Assembly: GCA_045643465.1 (NCBI GenBank)
Contig: JAZUKV010000010.1
Location: forward strand, 89,791-153,790
Length of the DNA stretch: 64,000 nt
Reading direction: 5' to 3'
Origin: CAG-492 sp045643465
GTDB lineage: Bacteria; Bacillota; Clostridia; TANB77; CAG-508
Numbering within the stretch: the first letter of the stretch is position 1; every line of letters starts with the position of its first letter. Shown here piece by piece: positions 44,870-53,014 of this stretch. The notes beneath the pieces are model-generated. The model was given only the letters and a program-made list of their open reading frames with translations, made no database searches and was not told the DNA's origin. Made by a program: the position numbers and the translations under genes.

Positions 44870-45183
44870 ATATAATTAAATATAAAAAAATCAGAAGATT
44901 TTAAAAACAATTAAAAACGATGAAAAAGAGGAGTAAATCTTACTAGCTAGAAAGAGAAAAGGAATAACTTGCTGAGAATTCCTTATAGAAAAGTAGATTG
45001 AAGGTAGCTTTGGAGTTAATATATTGAAATAAAATAACTAGTAAATATATTCGGATAGCACCGTTAAAAGCTTTAGAGATAATATATAATGGCATATATA
45101 TAAGTAGATATAATATGTATATATATTAATTAAGGTGGTACCACGATTACAAAACTCGTCCTTATACAAGGACGAGTTTTTTT
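44870..45183 (+). promoter_or_regulatory. T-box leader (probably tRNA-Val responsive)
   Basis: The conserved T-box sequence AAGGTGGTACCACG is at 45132-45145, followed by a terminator (45151-45183: AAACTCGTCCTT pairing with AAGGACGAGTTT, then T-run). Stem I starts near GATGAAAAAGAGGAGTAAA (AGTA loop-E element) and its 3' side reads GATTGAAGGTAGC near 44997-45008. The specifier could be GTA (Val) or, one base earlier, GGT (Gly). The T-box bulge TGGT pairs with a tRNA having A at position 73, as tRNA-Val has, and not with U73 of tRNA-Gly, and valS lies downstream; so valine is favoured. Confidence 0.9.
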
Positions 45184-45185
45184 GC

Positions 45186-45214
45186 GTGGAATTGGGGACG
45201 GTTCTAAATTCCAC
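45186..45214 (+). repeat. Single REP-like repeat
   Basis: 29 bases starting GTGGAATTGGGGACGGTTC and ending AAATTCCAC, two bases after the T-box terminator. It differs from the 17326 copy by one base. The 8-base ends pair exactly (GTGGAATT/AATTCCAC). Confidence 0.85.
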
Positions 45215-45252
45215 TTTTTATGTAACTAAATTATTTATAAGAGGAAAAAATT

Positions 45253-45714
45253 ATGAGTTTAAAAATATTTAATATTAGTGAAAAAATTGAATATCTAAGG
45301 GAAGTTATAATTTTAGAGCATAATGAGTGGGCTGAAAATCCAAATGAAAATTTTGAACAAAGAATAGATGCAAAAATAAAAAGAAATTTAGAAAATTTAT
45401 CTCAAAAAGATTTTTGTAAGTTAATTTTATTGGATAATGAAACTTTAATAGGATTTATATCAATTTTTCCAATTGATTGTGATGAATATCCAGAGCTTAC
45501 TCCATGGTATGCAACAATGTATGTAAAAGAAGAATATAGAGGAAAAGGATATTCTAAAATACTTAATGATGCAATATTAGATGAAGCTAGGAAAAGAGGA
45601 TTTTCAAAAATATATTTAAAAACGACATTAAAAAATTATTACGAAAAGTTTGGAGCACAATATATATCAACAATAAAAGATAATGAAAAACTATATTATT
45701 ATGAATTAAATTAA
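45253..45714 (+). CDS. GNAT-family N-acetyltransferase
   Basis: A 153-residue GNAT acetyltransferase. The acetyl-CoA loop is VKEEYRGKGYSKIL (R/Q-x-x-G-x-G/A type), preceded by strand PWYATMYV and followed by the YYEKFGAQYIST segment. Substrate unknown. Its position is notable: the first gene after the valine-type T-box leader and a REP unit, 11 bases ahead of a small membrane gene and then valS, with no terminator between. So it should rise when charged tRNA-Val falls. Confidence 0.82.
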   Translation: MSLKIFNISEKIEYLREVIILEHNEWAENPNENFEQRIDAKIKRNLENLSQKDFCKLILLDNETLIGFISIFPIDCDEYPELTPWYATMYVKEEYRGKGYSKILNDAILDEARKRGFSKIYLKTTLKNYYEKFGAQYISTIKDNEKLYYYELN

Positions 45715-45725
45715 GGAGGTATTGT

Positions 45726-45983
45726 ATGAATTACGAAGAAGAAATCAATAAAATTAAGGAAAGAAATAAAAAAGTGGAACTAGATAAATCATGGGAGACT
45801 AGCTGGACAAGAAAAATATGTATATGTGTTTTAACATATATTGTGGTCATTATATATTCATATCTAGTAAGAAATTATGATAATATTTTTCTAAGCTCTT
45901 TAGTTCCAGTAATAGGATTTACATTATCTACATTATCATTAAAATTAGTAAGAGCAATATGGGAAAAGAATATAAAAAAATAA
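45726..45983 (+). CDS. Conserved small two-helix membrane protein
   Basis: 85 residues: a charged N-terminal helix (EEEINKIKERNKKVELDKSWETSWTRK) then two membrane helices (ICICVLTYIVVIIYSYLV; NIFLSSLVPVIGFTLSTLSL) around a short loop. The pattern ETSWTRK...PxxGFxLSTLSL is one I associate with an uncharacterised family found in many bacteria and archaea. It has AAGGAGG, 11 bases after the GNAT gene and 16 bases before valS. Confidence 0.6.
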   Translation: MNYEEEINKIKERNKKVELDKSWETSWTRKICICVLTYIVVIIYSYLVRNYDNIFLSSLVPVIGFTLSTLSLKLVRAIWEKNIKK

Positions 45984-45999
45984 TTAAGGAGGAATTTTT

Positions 46000-48633
46000 A
46001 TGGATAGAAATCATAAATTAGCAGATAAATTCAATCCAAAGGATTTTGAAGAGCAATTATATAAAGAATGGGAAGAAAAAGGATACTTTAAACCTAGCAT
46101 GGATAAAAGTGCAGAAAGTTATTGTATAATGATGCCACCACCAAATGTAACAGGAAAATTACATATGGGGCATGCATTAGATGCATCTATACAAGATTTT
46201 CTAATAAGATATAAACGTATGCAAGGATTTAATACTTTATGGTTACCAGGTACTGATCATGCTGCAATTTCAACAGAAATGAAAGTAGTTCAAAAATTAC
46301 GTGAAAATGGAATTAAAAAGTCTGATTTAACACGTGAAGAGTTTCTAAAAGAAGCATGGGAATGGACACATGAATATGGTGGAACTATCCAAAAACAACA
46401 ACGTAAATTGGGATGCTCTTGTGATTGGTCTAGATCTAGATTCACATTAGATGAAGGTTTATCAAATGCAGTTCAAGAAGTATTTTTTAGATTGTATGAT
46501 AAAGGATATATTTATAAGGGAAAGAGAATGATAAACTGGTGTCCAAATTGTAAGACATCAATATCAGATGCAGAAGTTGAATATAAGGAAGAAGCTTCAC
46601 ATATTTGGCATATTAAATATCCAATAAAAGATTCAGAAGAATTTTTGATAGTTGCTACAACAAGACCTGAAACAATGCTAGGAGATACTGGGGTTGCTGT
46701 AAATCCAAAAGATGATAGATATAAACATTTAATTGGACAAAAATGTGTTTTACCAATAATGAATAAAGAAATTCCTATTATAGCAGATCCATTTGTAGAA
46801 ATGGAATTTGGAACAGGATGTGTTAAATTGACACCATGCCATGATCCAAATGATTACCAAGCTGGATTAAAAAATAATTTGGAATTTGTAGAAGTTTTTG
46901 ATAGTAATTTAATTATGAATGATTTAATACCAGAAGTTGCTGGTATGAATGCATATGATGCAAGACCAATTATAGTTGAAATGCTAGAAAAACAAGGATA
47001 TCTAGTAAAAATTGAAGATTATACACATAATGTTGCAAAATGTGAAAGATGTAAATCAACAATAGAACCTACTATTTCAGATCAATGGTTTGTAAAAATG
47101 GAAGAGCTTGCAAAACCTGCAATTAAGGCTGTTAAAAATGGGGATATTAGATTTATTCCAGGAAAGTATGATAAAACATATTTTAACTGGATGGAGAATT
47201 TACAAGATTGGTGTATTTCTAGACAATTATATTGGGGACATAGAATTCCAGCATACTATTGTGATGAGTGTGGAGAAATTCATGTTGATAGAATAAAACC
47301 AGAATCTTGTAAAAAGTGTGGATGCAAGAATTTAACACAAGATCCAGATACATTAGATACATGGTTTAGTTCAGCACTATGGCCATTTTCAACATTGGGT
47401 TGGCCAAATGAAACTGAGGATCTAAAAACATTTTATCCAACAAACACAATTGTTACAGGATATGAAATTATATCTTTGTGGATTTCAAGAATGATTTTCT
47501 CTGGATTCGAATATGTTGGAGATAAACCTTTTTCAGATATAATAATTCATGGAATGGTTAGAGATGATCAAGGAAGAAAAATGAGTAAAACGCTAGGAAA
47601 CGGTGTTGATCCATTAGATGTAATTAGCGAATATGGAGCAGATGCATTAAGATTTTCTTTAATTTTAGGAATATCTTTTGGAAATGATATTAGATATATT
47701 CCTTCAAAAGTAGAGCAAGGTGCAAATTTTGCAAATAAATTATGGAATGCTTCAAAATTTGTTTTAATGAATCTTGAAGATTATGATGAAAAGTATGATT
47801 TATCAAAATTAACTATTGAAGATAAATGGATATTATCTAAAGCTAATAAGTTAGCAAGTGAGTTAGCAACAAATATTGATAATTATGATTTAGGTGTTGC
47901 TTGTCAAAAAATCTATGATTTTATTTGGAATGAATTTTGTGATTGGTATATTGAAATCGTTAAAACTCGTTTATATGACAAAGAATGTGCAACTAGAAAA
48001 GAAGCACAGTTTACATTAAATACAGTCTTAGAATATAGTTTAAAAATGTTACATCCAATTATGCCATTTGTAACAGAAGTTATTTACACACAATTATATA
48101 ATAATGATCAAACTATAGTTACTTCACAATGGCCACAATTTAAAGAAGAATTTAACTTTGAATTAGAAGAAAAAGAAATTGAGATGTTAAAGAACATCAT
48201 TACAGAAGTAAGAAATGTACGTAATAATATGAATGTTCATCCATCTAAGAAATCAAAGTTGATTTTTGTAACAGCAGAGCATGAGAAATTAATAAAAGAA
48301 AGTGAAGGTTTCTTACAAAAATTAGCATTTAGTAACGAAATTTTAATTCAAGCAGATAAAACTAATATTCCATCAAATGCAATAGCAATAATGCAAGATA
48401 ATTTAGAGCTATATATACCATTTGAAGATTTAGTTGATTTAGCACAAGAAAAAGAAAGATTAGAAGGAGAAAAAGCAAAACTTGAATCAGAAGTTGAAAG
48501 AGCAACTAAGATGCTTTCAAATCCTGGATTTGTCAATAAAGCTCCAGAAGCTAAAATCAATGAAGAAAAAGAGAAACTTGCTAAATATAAAGAAATGTTA
48601 CAAAATGTAATAGAAAGATTAAGCAACATGTAA
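46000..48633 (+). CDS. valS: Valyl-tRNA synthetase
   Basis: Class I synthetase, 877 residues. HIGH motif is HMGH in NVTGKLHMGHALD (about residue 47), the editing CP1 domain includes TTRPETMLGDTGVAVNP, the KMSKS loop is RKMSKTLGN (about residue 528), and a C-terminal coiled coil starts near 810 (LAQEKERLEGEKAKLESEVER), the usual ValRS tRNA-binding arm. AGGAGG precedes the ATG. It is the third gene of the T-box transcript, about 815 bases from the leader, with a terminator after it. Confidence 0.96.
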   Translation: MDRNHKLADKFNPKDFEEQLYKEWEEKGYFKPSMDKSAESYCIMMPPPNVTGKLHMGHALDASIQDFLIRYKRMQGFNTLWLPGTDHAAISTEMKVVQKLRENGIKKSDLTREEFLKEAWEWTHEYGGTIQKQQRKLGCSCDWSRSRFTLDEGLSNAVQEVFFRLYDKGYIYKGKRMINWCPNCKTSISDAEVEYKEEASHIWHIKYPIKDSEEFLIVATTRPETMLGDTGVAVNPKDDRYKHLIGQKCVLPIMNKEIPIIADPFVEMEFGTGCVKLTPCHDPNDYQAGLKNNLEFVEVFDSNLIMNDLIPEVAGMNAYDARPIIVEMLEKQGYLVKIEDYTHNVAKCERCKSTIEPTISDQWFVKMEELAKPAIKAVKNGDIRFIPGKYDKTYFNWMENLQDWCISRQLYWGHRIPAYYCDECGEIHVDRIKPESCKKCGCKNLTQDPDTLDTWFSSALWPFSTLGWPNETEDLKTFYPTNTIVTGYEIISLWISRMIFSGFEYVGDKPFSDIIIHGMVRDDQGRKMSKTLGNGVDPLDVISEYGADALRFSLILGISFGNDIRYIPSKVEQGANFANKLWNASKFVLMNLEDYDEKYDLSKLTIEDKWILSKANKLASELATNIDNYDLGVACQKIYDFIWNEFCDWYIEIVKTRLYDKECATRKEAQFTLNTVLEYSLKMLHPIMPFVTEVIYTQLYNNDQTIVTSQWPQFKEEFNFELEEKEIEMLKNIITEVRNVRNNMNVHPSKKSKLIFVTAEHEKLIKESEGFLQKLAFSNEILIQADKTNIPSNAIAIMQDNLELYIPFEDLVDLAQEKERLEGEKAKLESEVERATKMLSNPGFVNKAPEAKINEEKEKLAKYKEMLQNVIERLSNM

Positions 48634-48652
48634 TTTGTTAAATGAATGTGGA

Positions 48653-48684
48653 GGACAGGCAGATATAAATGCCTGTCCTTTTGA
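48653..48684 (+). terminator. Terminator after valS
   Basis: GGACAGGCA and TGCCTGTCC pair around GATATAAA, then TTTT-rich sequence. Confidence 0.85.
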
Positions 48685-48796
48685 GTTTTTAACAAAAATC
48701 GTAACTTTTAGAAGATAACAAAAATATAATATATAAGATGAATATAATTTTTAATAGATTATATTCATTTGATGAAATAAAAGGTGGTGAACTTTT

Positions 48797-49234
48797 ATGA
48801 GAGAATGTGGATGTCAAAGTAATAATTGTGGATGTAATATTTTTGCTGTTATAGTTAGTATAATTATAGGACTAATAACAGGATTTGTATTTTCTATAGG
48901 ATTAATACCAGGAGCAATATTATTTATAATAATAGCATTAGTATTTTCTGTATTTTCAGTAGGAACAGTATTATTTTCAGCATTTGTTGCAAATGTTGGA
49001 AAGTATACTAATAGTTTTTATAAGTGCGTATGCTCATATGGAAAATGTGTTTTAATAGGAGCAATAGGAACATTTATATCAACAACAGTAACAATAACAA
49101 TTGGGATTCTTATACCAATTTTATCTGCAATACTTGTTGGAATATCAACAGTATTCTTTGTATTTTTAGTAATCAATGTATTTAGTATGATATATTGTAT
49201 CATCAAAAATAGTTGTAGACATTGTGAAGAATAA
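48797..49234 (+). CDS. Four-helix membrane protein with Cys-rich ends
   Basis: 145 residues. The N-terminus has two CGC motifs (MRECGCQSNNCGCN) before four hydrophobic helices; another cluster (CVCSYGKC) lies in the middle loop and the C-terminus ends CRHCEE. The paired cysteines suggest metal or disulfide chemistry but I know no family function. The AAAGGTGG site precedes ATG 48797. The other CGC-bearing membrane protein is at 12463-12846. Confidence 0.6.
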   Translation: MRECGCQSNNCGCNIFAVIVSIIIGLITGFVFSIGLIPGAILFIIIALVFSVFSVGTVLFSAFVANVGKYTNSFYKCVCSYGKCVLIGAIGTFISTTVTITIGILIPILSAILVGISTVFFVFLVINVFSMIYCIIKNSCRHCEE

Positions 49235-49274
49235 AAAAGACCAATAAGAGAATATTCTCTTATTGGTTTTTTTA
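49233..49274. terminator. Bidirectional terminator
   Basis: ACCAATAAGAGAATATTCTC is the first part of a 28-base perfect palindrome flanked by A6 and T7; it serves both convergent genes. Confidence 0.9.
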
Positions 49275-49276
49275 GA

Positions 49277-50125
49277 TTACCGTATAAATACAAGCTCTTC
49301 ACCAAGAGCATGAGGTATAAGCAAACCTGGAGAGTCTTTCAATATAGATTGAGTTTCACAATCATATACAAAACCATCGATATGTATACGTGTTAAATCA
49401 TAAACTTGGGAATATGGTGCTTTATAGTTTCCATCATGCGAAGCGGCTCCATGTTCTGCATAATTGTCAGCAAGATCAGTTCTAATTTGAATTTCCAGTG
49501 ACTGACAACTATTTTTCAGAGGTGCTCTTAAGCTAAATTGTATTGTTTGATAACCATTTGATTTTGGAGTAGCAATATAATTTTTCATATAAGGATTATA
49601 TTCCATAAGATATTCAGGTGTAGATAAAGGTATGTATATTTGCTCTATAATTTCTTTAGGGATATTACCAGTATCTTTACACATATCTGGAATGGCTTTC
49701 CAACCGTTTTGCCTAACACAAAAATCCATAATGGTTTTTGCTATCAGAAAACATGTATCTGTAGCAGTTACAATTCCAATTTCTTTAGAAGAAACTATTA
49801 AACGAATAGCATAAGTATCATCTGTACTAATATTTGGGGTTTTGCGTATTAATTTATCCAAATATGATAAATATGCTTTTTTTCTTCCCTTTAATTTGAA
49901 TGATGCAGGACTAAATTGTGAAACTTGTTCAAAAATCTGCTCTTTAGTTTTTTCAGTGAATTTTTGAAATTCATGTGATTCCTCAACAAAATATTCATCA
50001 ATAACTGATTTTAAATTGTTGGCTTCAAATCCACCTAATTGTAAGGTTGTGCAATACCTATCCCGGAAATCTTCTATTGTAGAAGAAGAATAAAGATAGG
50101 GTTCATAGTTTGGTAATGCTGACAT
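49277..50125 (-). CDS. Stand-alone RelA/SpoT-type (p)ppGpp synthetase domain protein
   Basis: 282 residues with a RelA_SpoT nucleotidyltransferase domain and no HD hydrolase, TGS or ACT domain. The catalytic pattern is complete: R81-x-K83-x3-S87-x3-K91 (ATP-binding), D103-x4-R108 (metal Asp), Y192 in KSNGYQTIQ (GTP stacking), E211 in EIQIRT, and EHGAASHDGNYK. The usual GYxSIH histidine is Gln196. The N-terminal 75 residues are helical and unassigned. It may make (p)ppGpp or, as in toxSAS enzymes, act as a toxin; there is no adjacent antitoxin-like gene. Own promoter and AGGAGG; codon use is less AT-rich than in the neighbours. Confidence 0.82.
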   Translation of the reverse strand: MSALPNYEPYLYSSSTIEDFRDRYCTTLQLGGFEANNLKSVIDEYFVEESHEFQKFTEKTKEQIFEQVSQFSPASFKLKGRKKAYLSYLDKLIRKTPNISTDDTYAIRLIVSSKEIGIVTATDTCFLIAKTIMDFCVRQNGWKAIPDMCKDTGNIPKEIIEQIYIPLSTPEYLMEYNPYMKNYIATPKSNGYQTIQFSLRAPLKNSCQSLEIQIRTDLADNYAEHGAASHDGNYKAPYSQVYDLTRIHIDGFVYDCETQSILKDSPGLLIPHALGEELVFIR

Positions 50126-50170
50126 TATTCTAGCCTCCTATTATATGATTTGGATTTACCGAATAAGGGG

Positions 50171-50199
50171 ATTATATCATAGATTAAACGAAAAGTAAA
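50171..50199 (-). promoter_or_regulatory. Promoter of the alarmone-synthetase-like gene
   Basis: Minus strand: TTTACT (50199-50194), 17 bases, TATAAT (50176-50171). Confidence 0.7.
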
Positions 50200-50227
50200 A
50201 TTATGTTAATAAAAAGTATTTTAGCAG

Positions 50228-50234
50228 TGTCGAA
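50228..50234 (+). promoter_or_regulatory. Spo0A-box-like heptamer ahead of spoIIAA
   Basis: TGTCGAA, the exact core of the Spo0A-binding box, 115 bases upstream of the spoIIAA start. In Bacillus the spoIIA operon is activated by Spo0A-P with sigma-H. I cannot assign the -10/-35 elements. Confidence 0.5.
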
Positions 50235-50342
50235 TAATGTCTGAAAGTTCCCAAAAATCGCCAAAACTTCTATAGTTTCGCTATATAAAAATTTTAAAAA
50301 AGAGCTTATAATATGTATCAATCTATTTCAAGGAGGAATAAT

Positions 50343-50657
50343 ATGAATAGTGTTTTTTTAGAAAAGGACAAGACTCTATTGGTGGAGATTACAGAAGAAA
50401 TAGACCATCATACTACAGAAAAATTAAGGAGGAAGATTGATGAGGATATTACTAGATACATGCCTAGAAAAGTTGTATTTGATTTTAATAAGGTTTCTTT
50501 CATGGACAGTGCAGGAATAGGAATGATAATAGGAAGATACAAAATGGCTAACATGTTAGGTGGAGAAGTTACTATGAAAAATGTAGTGCCAAGCGTAAGG
50601 AAAATATTTGAAATGAGCGGAGTAACTAGAATAATTAAAATCGGGGACGAGGTTTAA
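50343..50657 (+). CDS. spoIIAA: Anti-sigma-F factor antagonist SpoIIAA
   Basis: STAS-domain protein of 104 residues that, when unphosphorylated, pulls SpoIIAB off sigma F in the forespore. The phosphorylated serine is Ser56 in FMDSAGIGMIIGR. Start ATG 50343 follows AAGGAGGAAT; the frame upstream to 50313 covers that site. First gene of spoIIAA-spoIIAB-sigF, gap 33 bases to the next. Confidence 0.95.
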   Translation: MNSVFLEKDKTLLVEITEEIDHHTTEKLRRKIDEDITRYMPRKVVFDFNKVSFMDSAGIGMIIGRYKMANMLGGEVTMKNVVPSVRKIFEMSGVTRIIKIGDEV

Positions 50658-50690
50658 TTTTAAATTACTTCTAAAAGAAAGGATTTTATT

Positions 50691-51173
50691 ATGAGTAATG
50701 TATACGAAAACGAAATGAAATTAGAATTTGCAAGTAAATCTAATAATGAGGCATTTGCCCGTATTACAGTTGCAGCATTTGCCTCTCAATTAGATCCAAC
50801 AATAGAAGAGCTTGCAGATATAAAAACAGCGGTATCGGAAGCTGTTACGAATTGTATAATTCATGGATATGAAAATTCTGATGGAATAGTAAAAATTAAT
50901 GCAAAGATATTTGCTAATACATTAGAAATAGAAATTTCAGATACGGGTAAAGGAATTGAAAATATTGAGTTAGCAAGAAAGCCTTTATATACATCAAAAT
51001 CTAATTTAGAAAGATCTGGAATGGGATTTACAATAATGGAAAGCTTTATGGATGAAGTACATATAGAATCTGTTGTAGATTTGGGAACAAAGATAACAAT
51101 GAGAAAAACAATAACAAAATATGACCAACAAGATGAAGACGAATTAGATTTTTCTGAGCTTGGAGGTAGATAA
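50691..51173 (+). CDS. spoIIAB: Anti-sigma-F factor and Ser kinase SpoIIAB
   Basis: GHKL-type kinase that binds sigma F and phosphorylates SpoIIAA. The N box is AVSEAVTNCIIHGY, the G1 box EISDTGKGI and the lid RSGMGFTIMESFMD. 160 residues; slightly longer than usual at the acidic C-terminus (DQQDEDELDFSEL). AAAGGA site; six bases separate it from sigF. Confidence 0.95.
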   Translation: MSNVYENEMKLEFASKSNNEAFARITVAAFASQLDPTIEELADIKTAVSEAVTNCIIHGYENSDGIVKINAKIFANTLEIEISDTGKGIENIELARKPLYTSKSNLERSGMGFTIMESFMDEVHIESVVDLGTKITMRKTITKYDQQDEDELDFSELGGR

Positions 51174-51179
51174 TATTTT

Positions 51180-51902
51180 ATGTACGAAAACAAGGTAGAA
51201 GATATATTAAATGCTCAATCAGGAAATCAAGAAATAATGTCTGAATTAATTGTTTCAAATTCAAATTTAATTTGGAGTATTGTTAAAAGATTTAAGGATA
51301 GAGGTTATGAAATTGAAGATTTATATCAAATTGGATGTATTGGTTTTATAAAATCAATAAAGAGATTTGACTGTAACTTTGATGTAAAATTATCTACCTA
51401 TGCAGTACCATATATATTAGGAGAGATAAAAAGATTTTTACGTGATGATGGTCCGGTAAAAATCAGTAGAAGTATAAAAGAGCTATCATATAAAATAAAA
51501 ATTGTTCAAAATGAATATATTACAAAAAAAGGTAGAGAAGTTACAATTGAGGAGCTTACTAAATTATTAAAAACATCTAAAGAAGATATATTAATTGCGA
51601 TAGATTCTACGAATTCAGTTGAGTCTATTGACAAAAGTATTAATGATTCAGAAGATTTGTCAATTATGGATAAATTAAAAAACGAAAGAGACCAAGAAAA
51701 AGATATTATTAATAAAATAACAGTAGAGTCATTGATGGAAACTTTGGATGAAAAATCTAAAAAGATTATTATGCTTAGATATTTTAGAGGAAAAACACAA
51801 ATGCAGGTTGCACAATTAATGGGAGTTAGCCAGGTTCAAGTTTCAAGAATTGAGAAAAAAATATTAAATAAAATGAAAGCTAGTTTAACTCAGGCTATAT
51901 AA
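51180..51902 (+). CDS. sigF: Forespore sigma factor F
   Basis: Early forespore RNA polymerase sigma factor, 240 residues. Region 2 (NLIWSIVKRFKDRGYEIEDLYQIGCIGFIKSIKRFDCNFDVKLSTYAVPYILGEIKRFLRDDGPVK shortened here as regions 2.1-2.4), region 3 (TIEELTKLLKTSKEDI) and region 4 with helix-turn-helix TQMQVAQLMGVSQVQVSRIE. Also called spoIIAC. No terminator separates it from spoIID 26 bases downstream. Confidence 0.95.
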   Translation: MYENKVEDILNAQSGNQEIMSELIVSNSNLIWSIVKRFKDRGYEIEDLYQIGCIGFIKSIKRFDCNFDVKLSTYAVPYILGEIKRFLRDDGPVKISRSIKELSYKIKIVQNEYITKKGREVTIEELTKLLKTSKEDILIAIDSTNSVESIDKSINDSEDLSIMDKLKNERDQEKDIINKITVESLMETLDEKSKKIIMLRYFRGKTQMQVAQLMGVSQVQVSRIEKKILNKMKASLTQAI

Positions 51903-51928
51903 AATAATTATCAATAAAAAGGAGAAGG

Positions 51929-52939
51929 ATGAAAAAAATAATTTTTTACATAATGATAATATTTTGTTTAATTTTTCTTCTTCCAGTTATTTTAACGACT
52001 AGATTTTCTTCAATAGATACTGTTAAATACATGAATGAAAAAGATATAGCATTAAATAAAGATATAGACAAATCACCATATGATTATAAAATGTATGGTA
52101 CTATAAATGTAGTTAATAGTAATATGAATGATGTTAGGTCTATGGACTTAGATGAATATTTGTTAGGTGTTGTTTCGGCGGAAATGCCAGCAAACTATAA
52201 TATAGAAGCTTTAAAAGCACAAGCGGTAGTTGCAAGAACATATACATTATATACAATTACACATAATTCAAGTAAACATGGCGATGGAAGTATTTGTACA
52301 TCGGCTTCTTGTTGTCAAGCCTGGATATCAAAAGAAGATAGAATGTCAAAATGGCCAGAAGAAGAAAGAGCGAATAATTGGAAGAAGATAGAAGAAGCTG
52401 TATATTCAACAAAAGGACAAGTGATTGAATATAATGGAGAAGTTATAGATGCCTTTTTTCATTCAAATAGTGGAGGCAAAACAGAAGTACCTGTAAATGT
52501 TTGGGGAGGAACTAATTTCCCATATTTACAAGTTGTAGAAACTGCTGGAGAAGAAGAATATTCTCAATATAGTTCAGAAGCGGAATTTTCAAAAAAAGAT
52601 TTTATAAGTAAAATAAAAGAGAAATATTCCGATTTTTCGATTAACTGGGATGAAAAAGATTCAATAAAGATAATAGAATATACAGATGGAGGTAGAGCTA
52701 GAACTGTAAAAGTAGGTAATAAAAATTTGTCAGGAGTAGAAATAAGATCAATATTTGGATTAAAGTCTGCAAATTTTGAATGTAAAATAGAAAATGATAA
52801 AGTTAAATTTAATGTTATAGGTTATGGTCATGGAGTTGGAATGAGTCAAACAGGTGCAGATGCAATGGCGAAAGCAGGATCTTCATATAAAGAAATAATA
52901 GAGCATTTTTATTCAGGGATTCAAATTGTTAATATATAA
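51929..52939 (+). CDS. spoIID: Stage II sporulation protein D, peptidoglycan lytic transglycosylase
   Basis: Membrane-anchored enzyme that cleaves glycan strands during engulfment together with SpoIIP and SpoIIM in the mother cell. N-terminal helix (residues 4-22), then the SpoIID domain: VVSAEMPANYNIEALKAQAVVARTY with catalytic Glu85, zinc-site cysteines ICTSASCCQAW, HSNSGGKTE and the end GYGHGVGMSQTGADAMAKAG. 336 residues. It directly follows sigF, which is unusual because spoIID belongs to the sigma-E regulon in Bacillus; I see no clear sigma-E promoter in the 26-base gap. Confidence 0.94.
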   Translation: MKKIIFYIMIIFCLIFLLPVILTTRFSSIDTVKYMNEKDIALNKDIDKSPYDYKMYGTINVVNSNMNDVRSMDLDEYLLGVVSAEMPANYNIEALKAQAVVARTYTLYTITHNSSKHGDGSICTSASCCQAWISKEDRMSKWPEEERANNWKKIEEAVYSTKGQVIEYNGEVIDAFFHSNSGGKTEVPVNVWGGTNFPYLQVVETAGEEEYSQYSSEAEFSKKDFISKIKEKYSDFSINWDEKDSIKIIEYTDGGRARTVKVGNKNLSGVEIRSIFGLKSANFECKIENDKVKFNVIGYGHGVGMSQTGADAMAKAGSSYKEIIEHFYSGIQIVNI

Positions 52940-52955
52940 ATTATTAACACATAAT

Positions 52956-52984
52956 GTATAAACTCATAATTAATGGAAATAATG
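52956..52984 (+). promoter_or_regulatory. Sigma-F promoter of spoIIQ
   Basis: GTATA (52956-52960), 14 bases, GGAAATAATG (52975-52984). This fits the sigma-F consensus GYATA / GGNNANAHTR at every fixed position, with a spacer one base shorter than the typical 15, and ends 30 bases before the spoIIQ start. Confidence 0.65.
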
Positions 52985-53014
52985 TTACTAAAGAAAAAAC
53001 AAGGAGGATTTTTG

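Noticed and set aside
51903..51928. Sigma-E promoter of spoIID
   Set aside because: No CATANNNT-type -10 element at a suitable distance from an ATA -35 in this gap.
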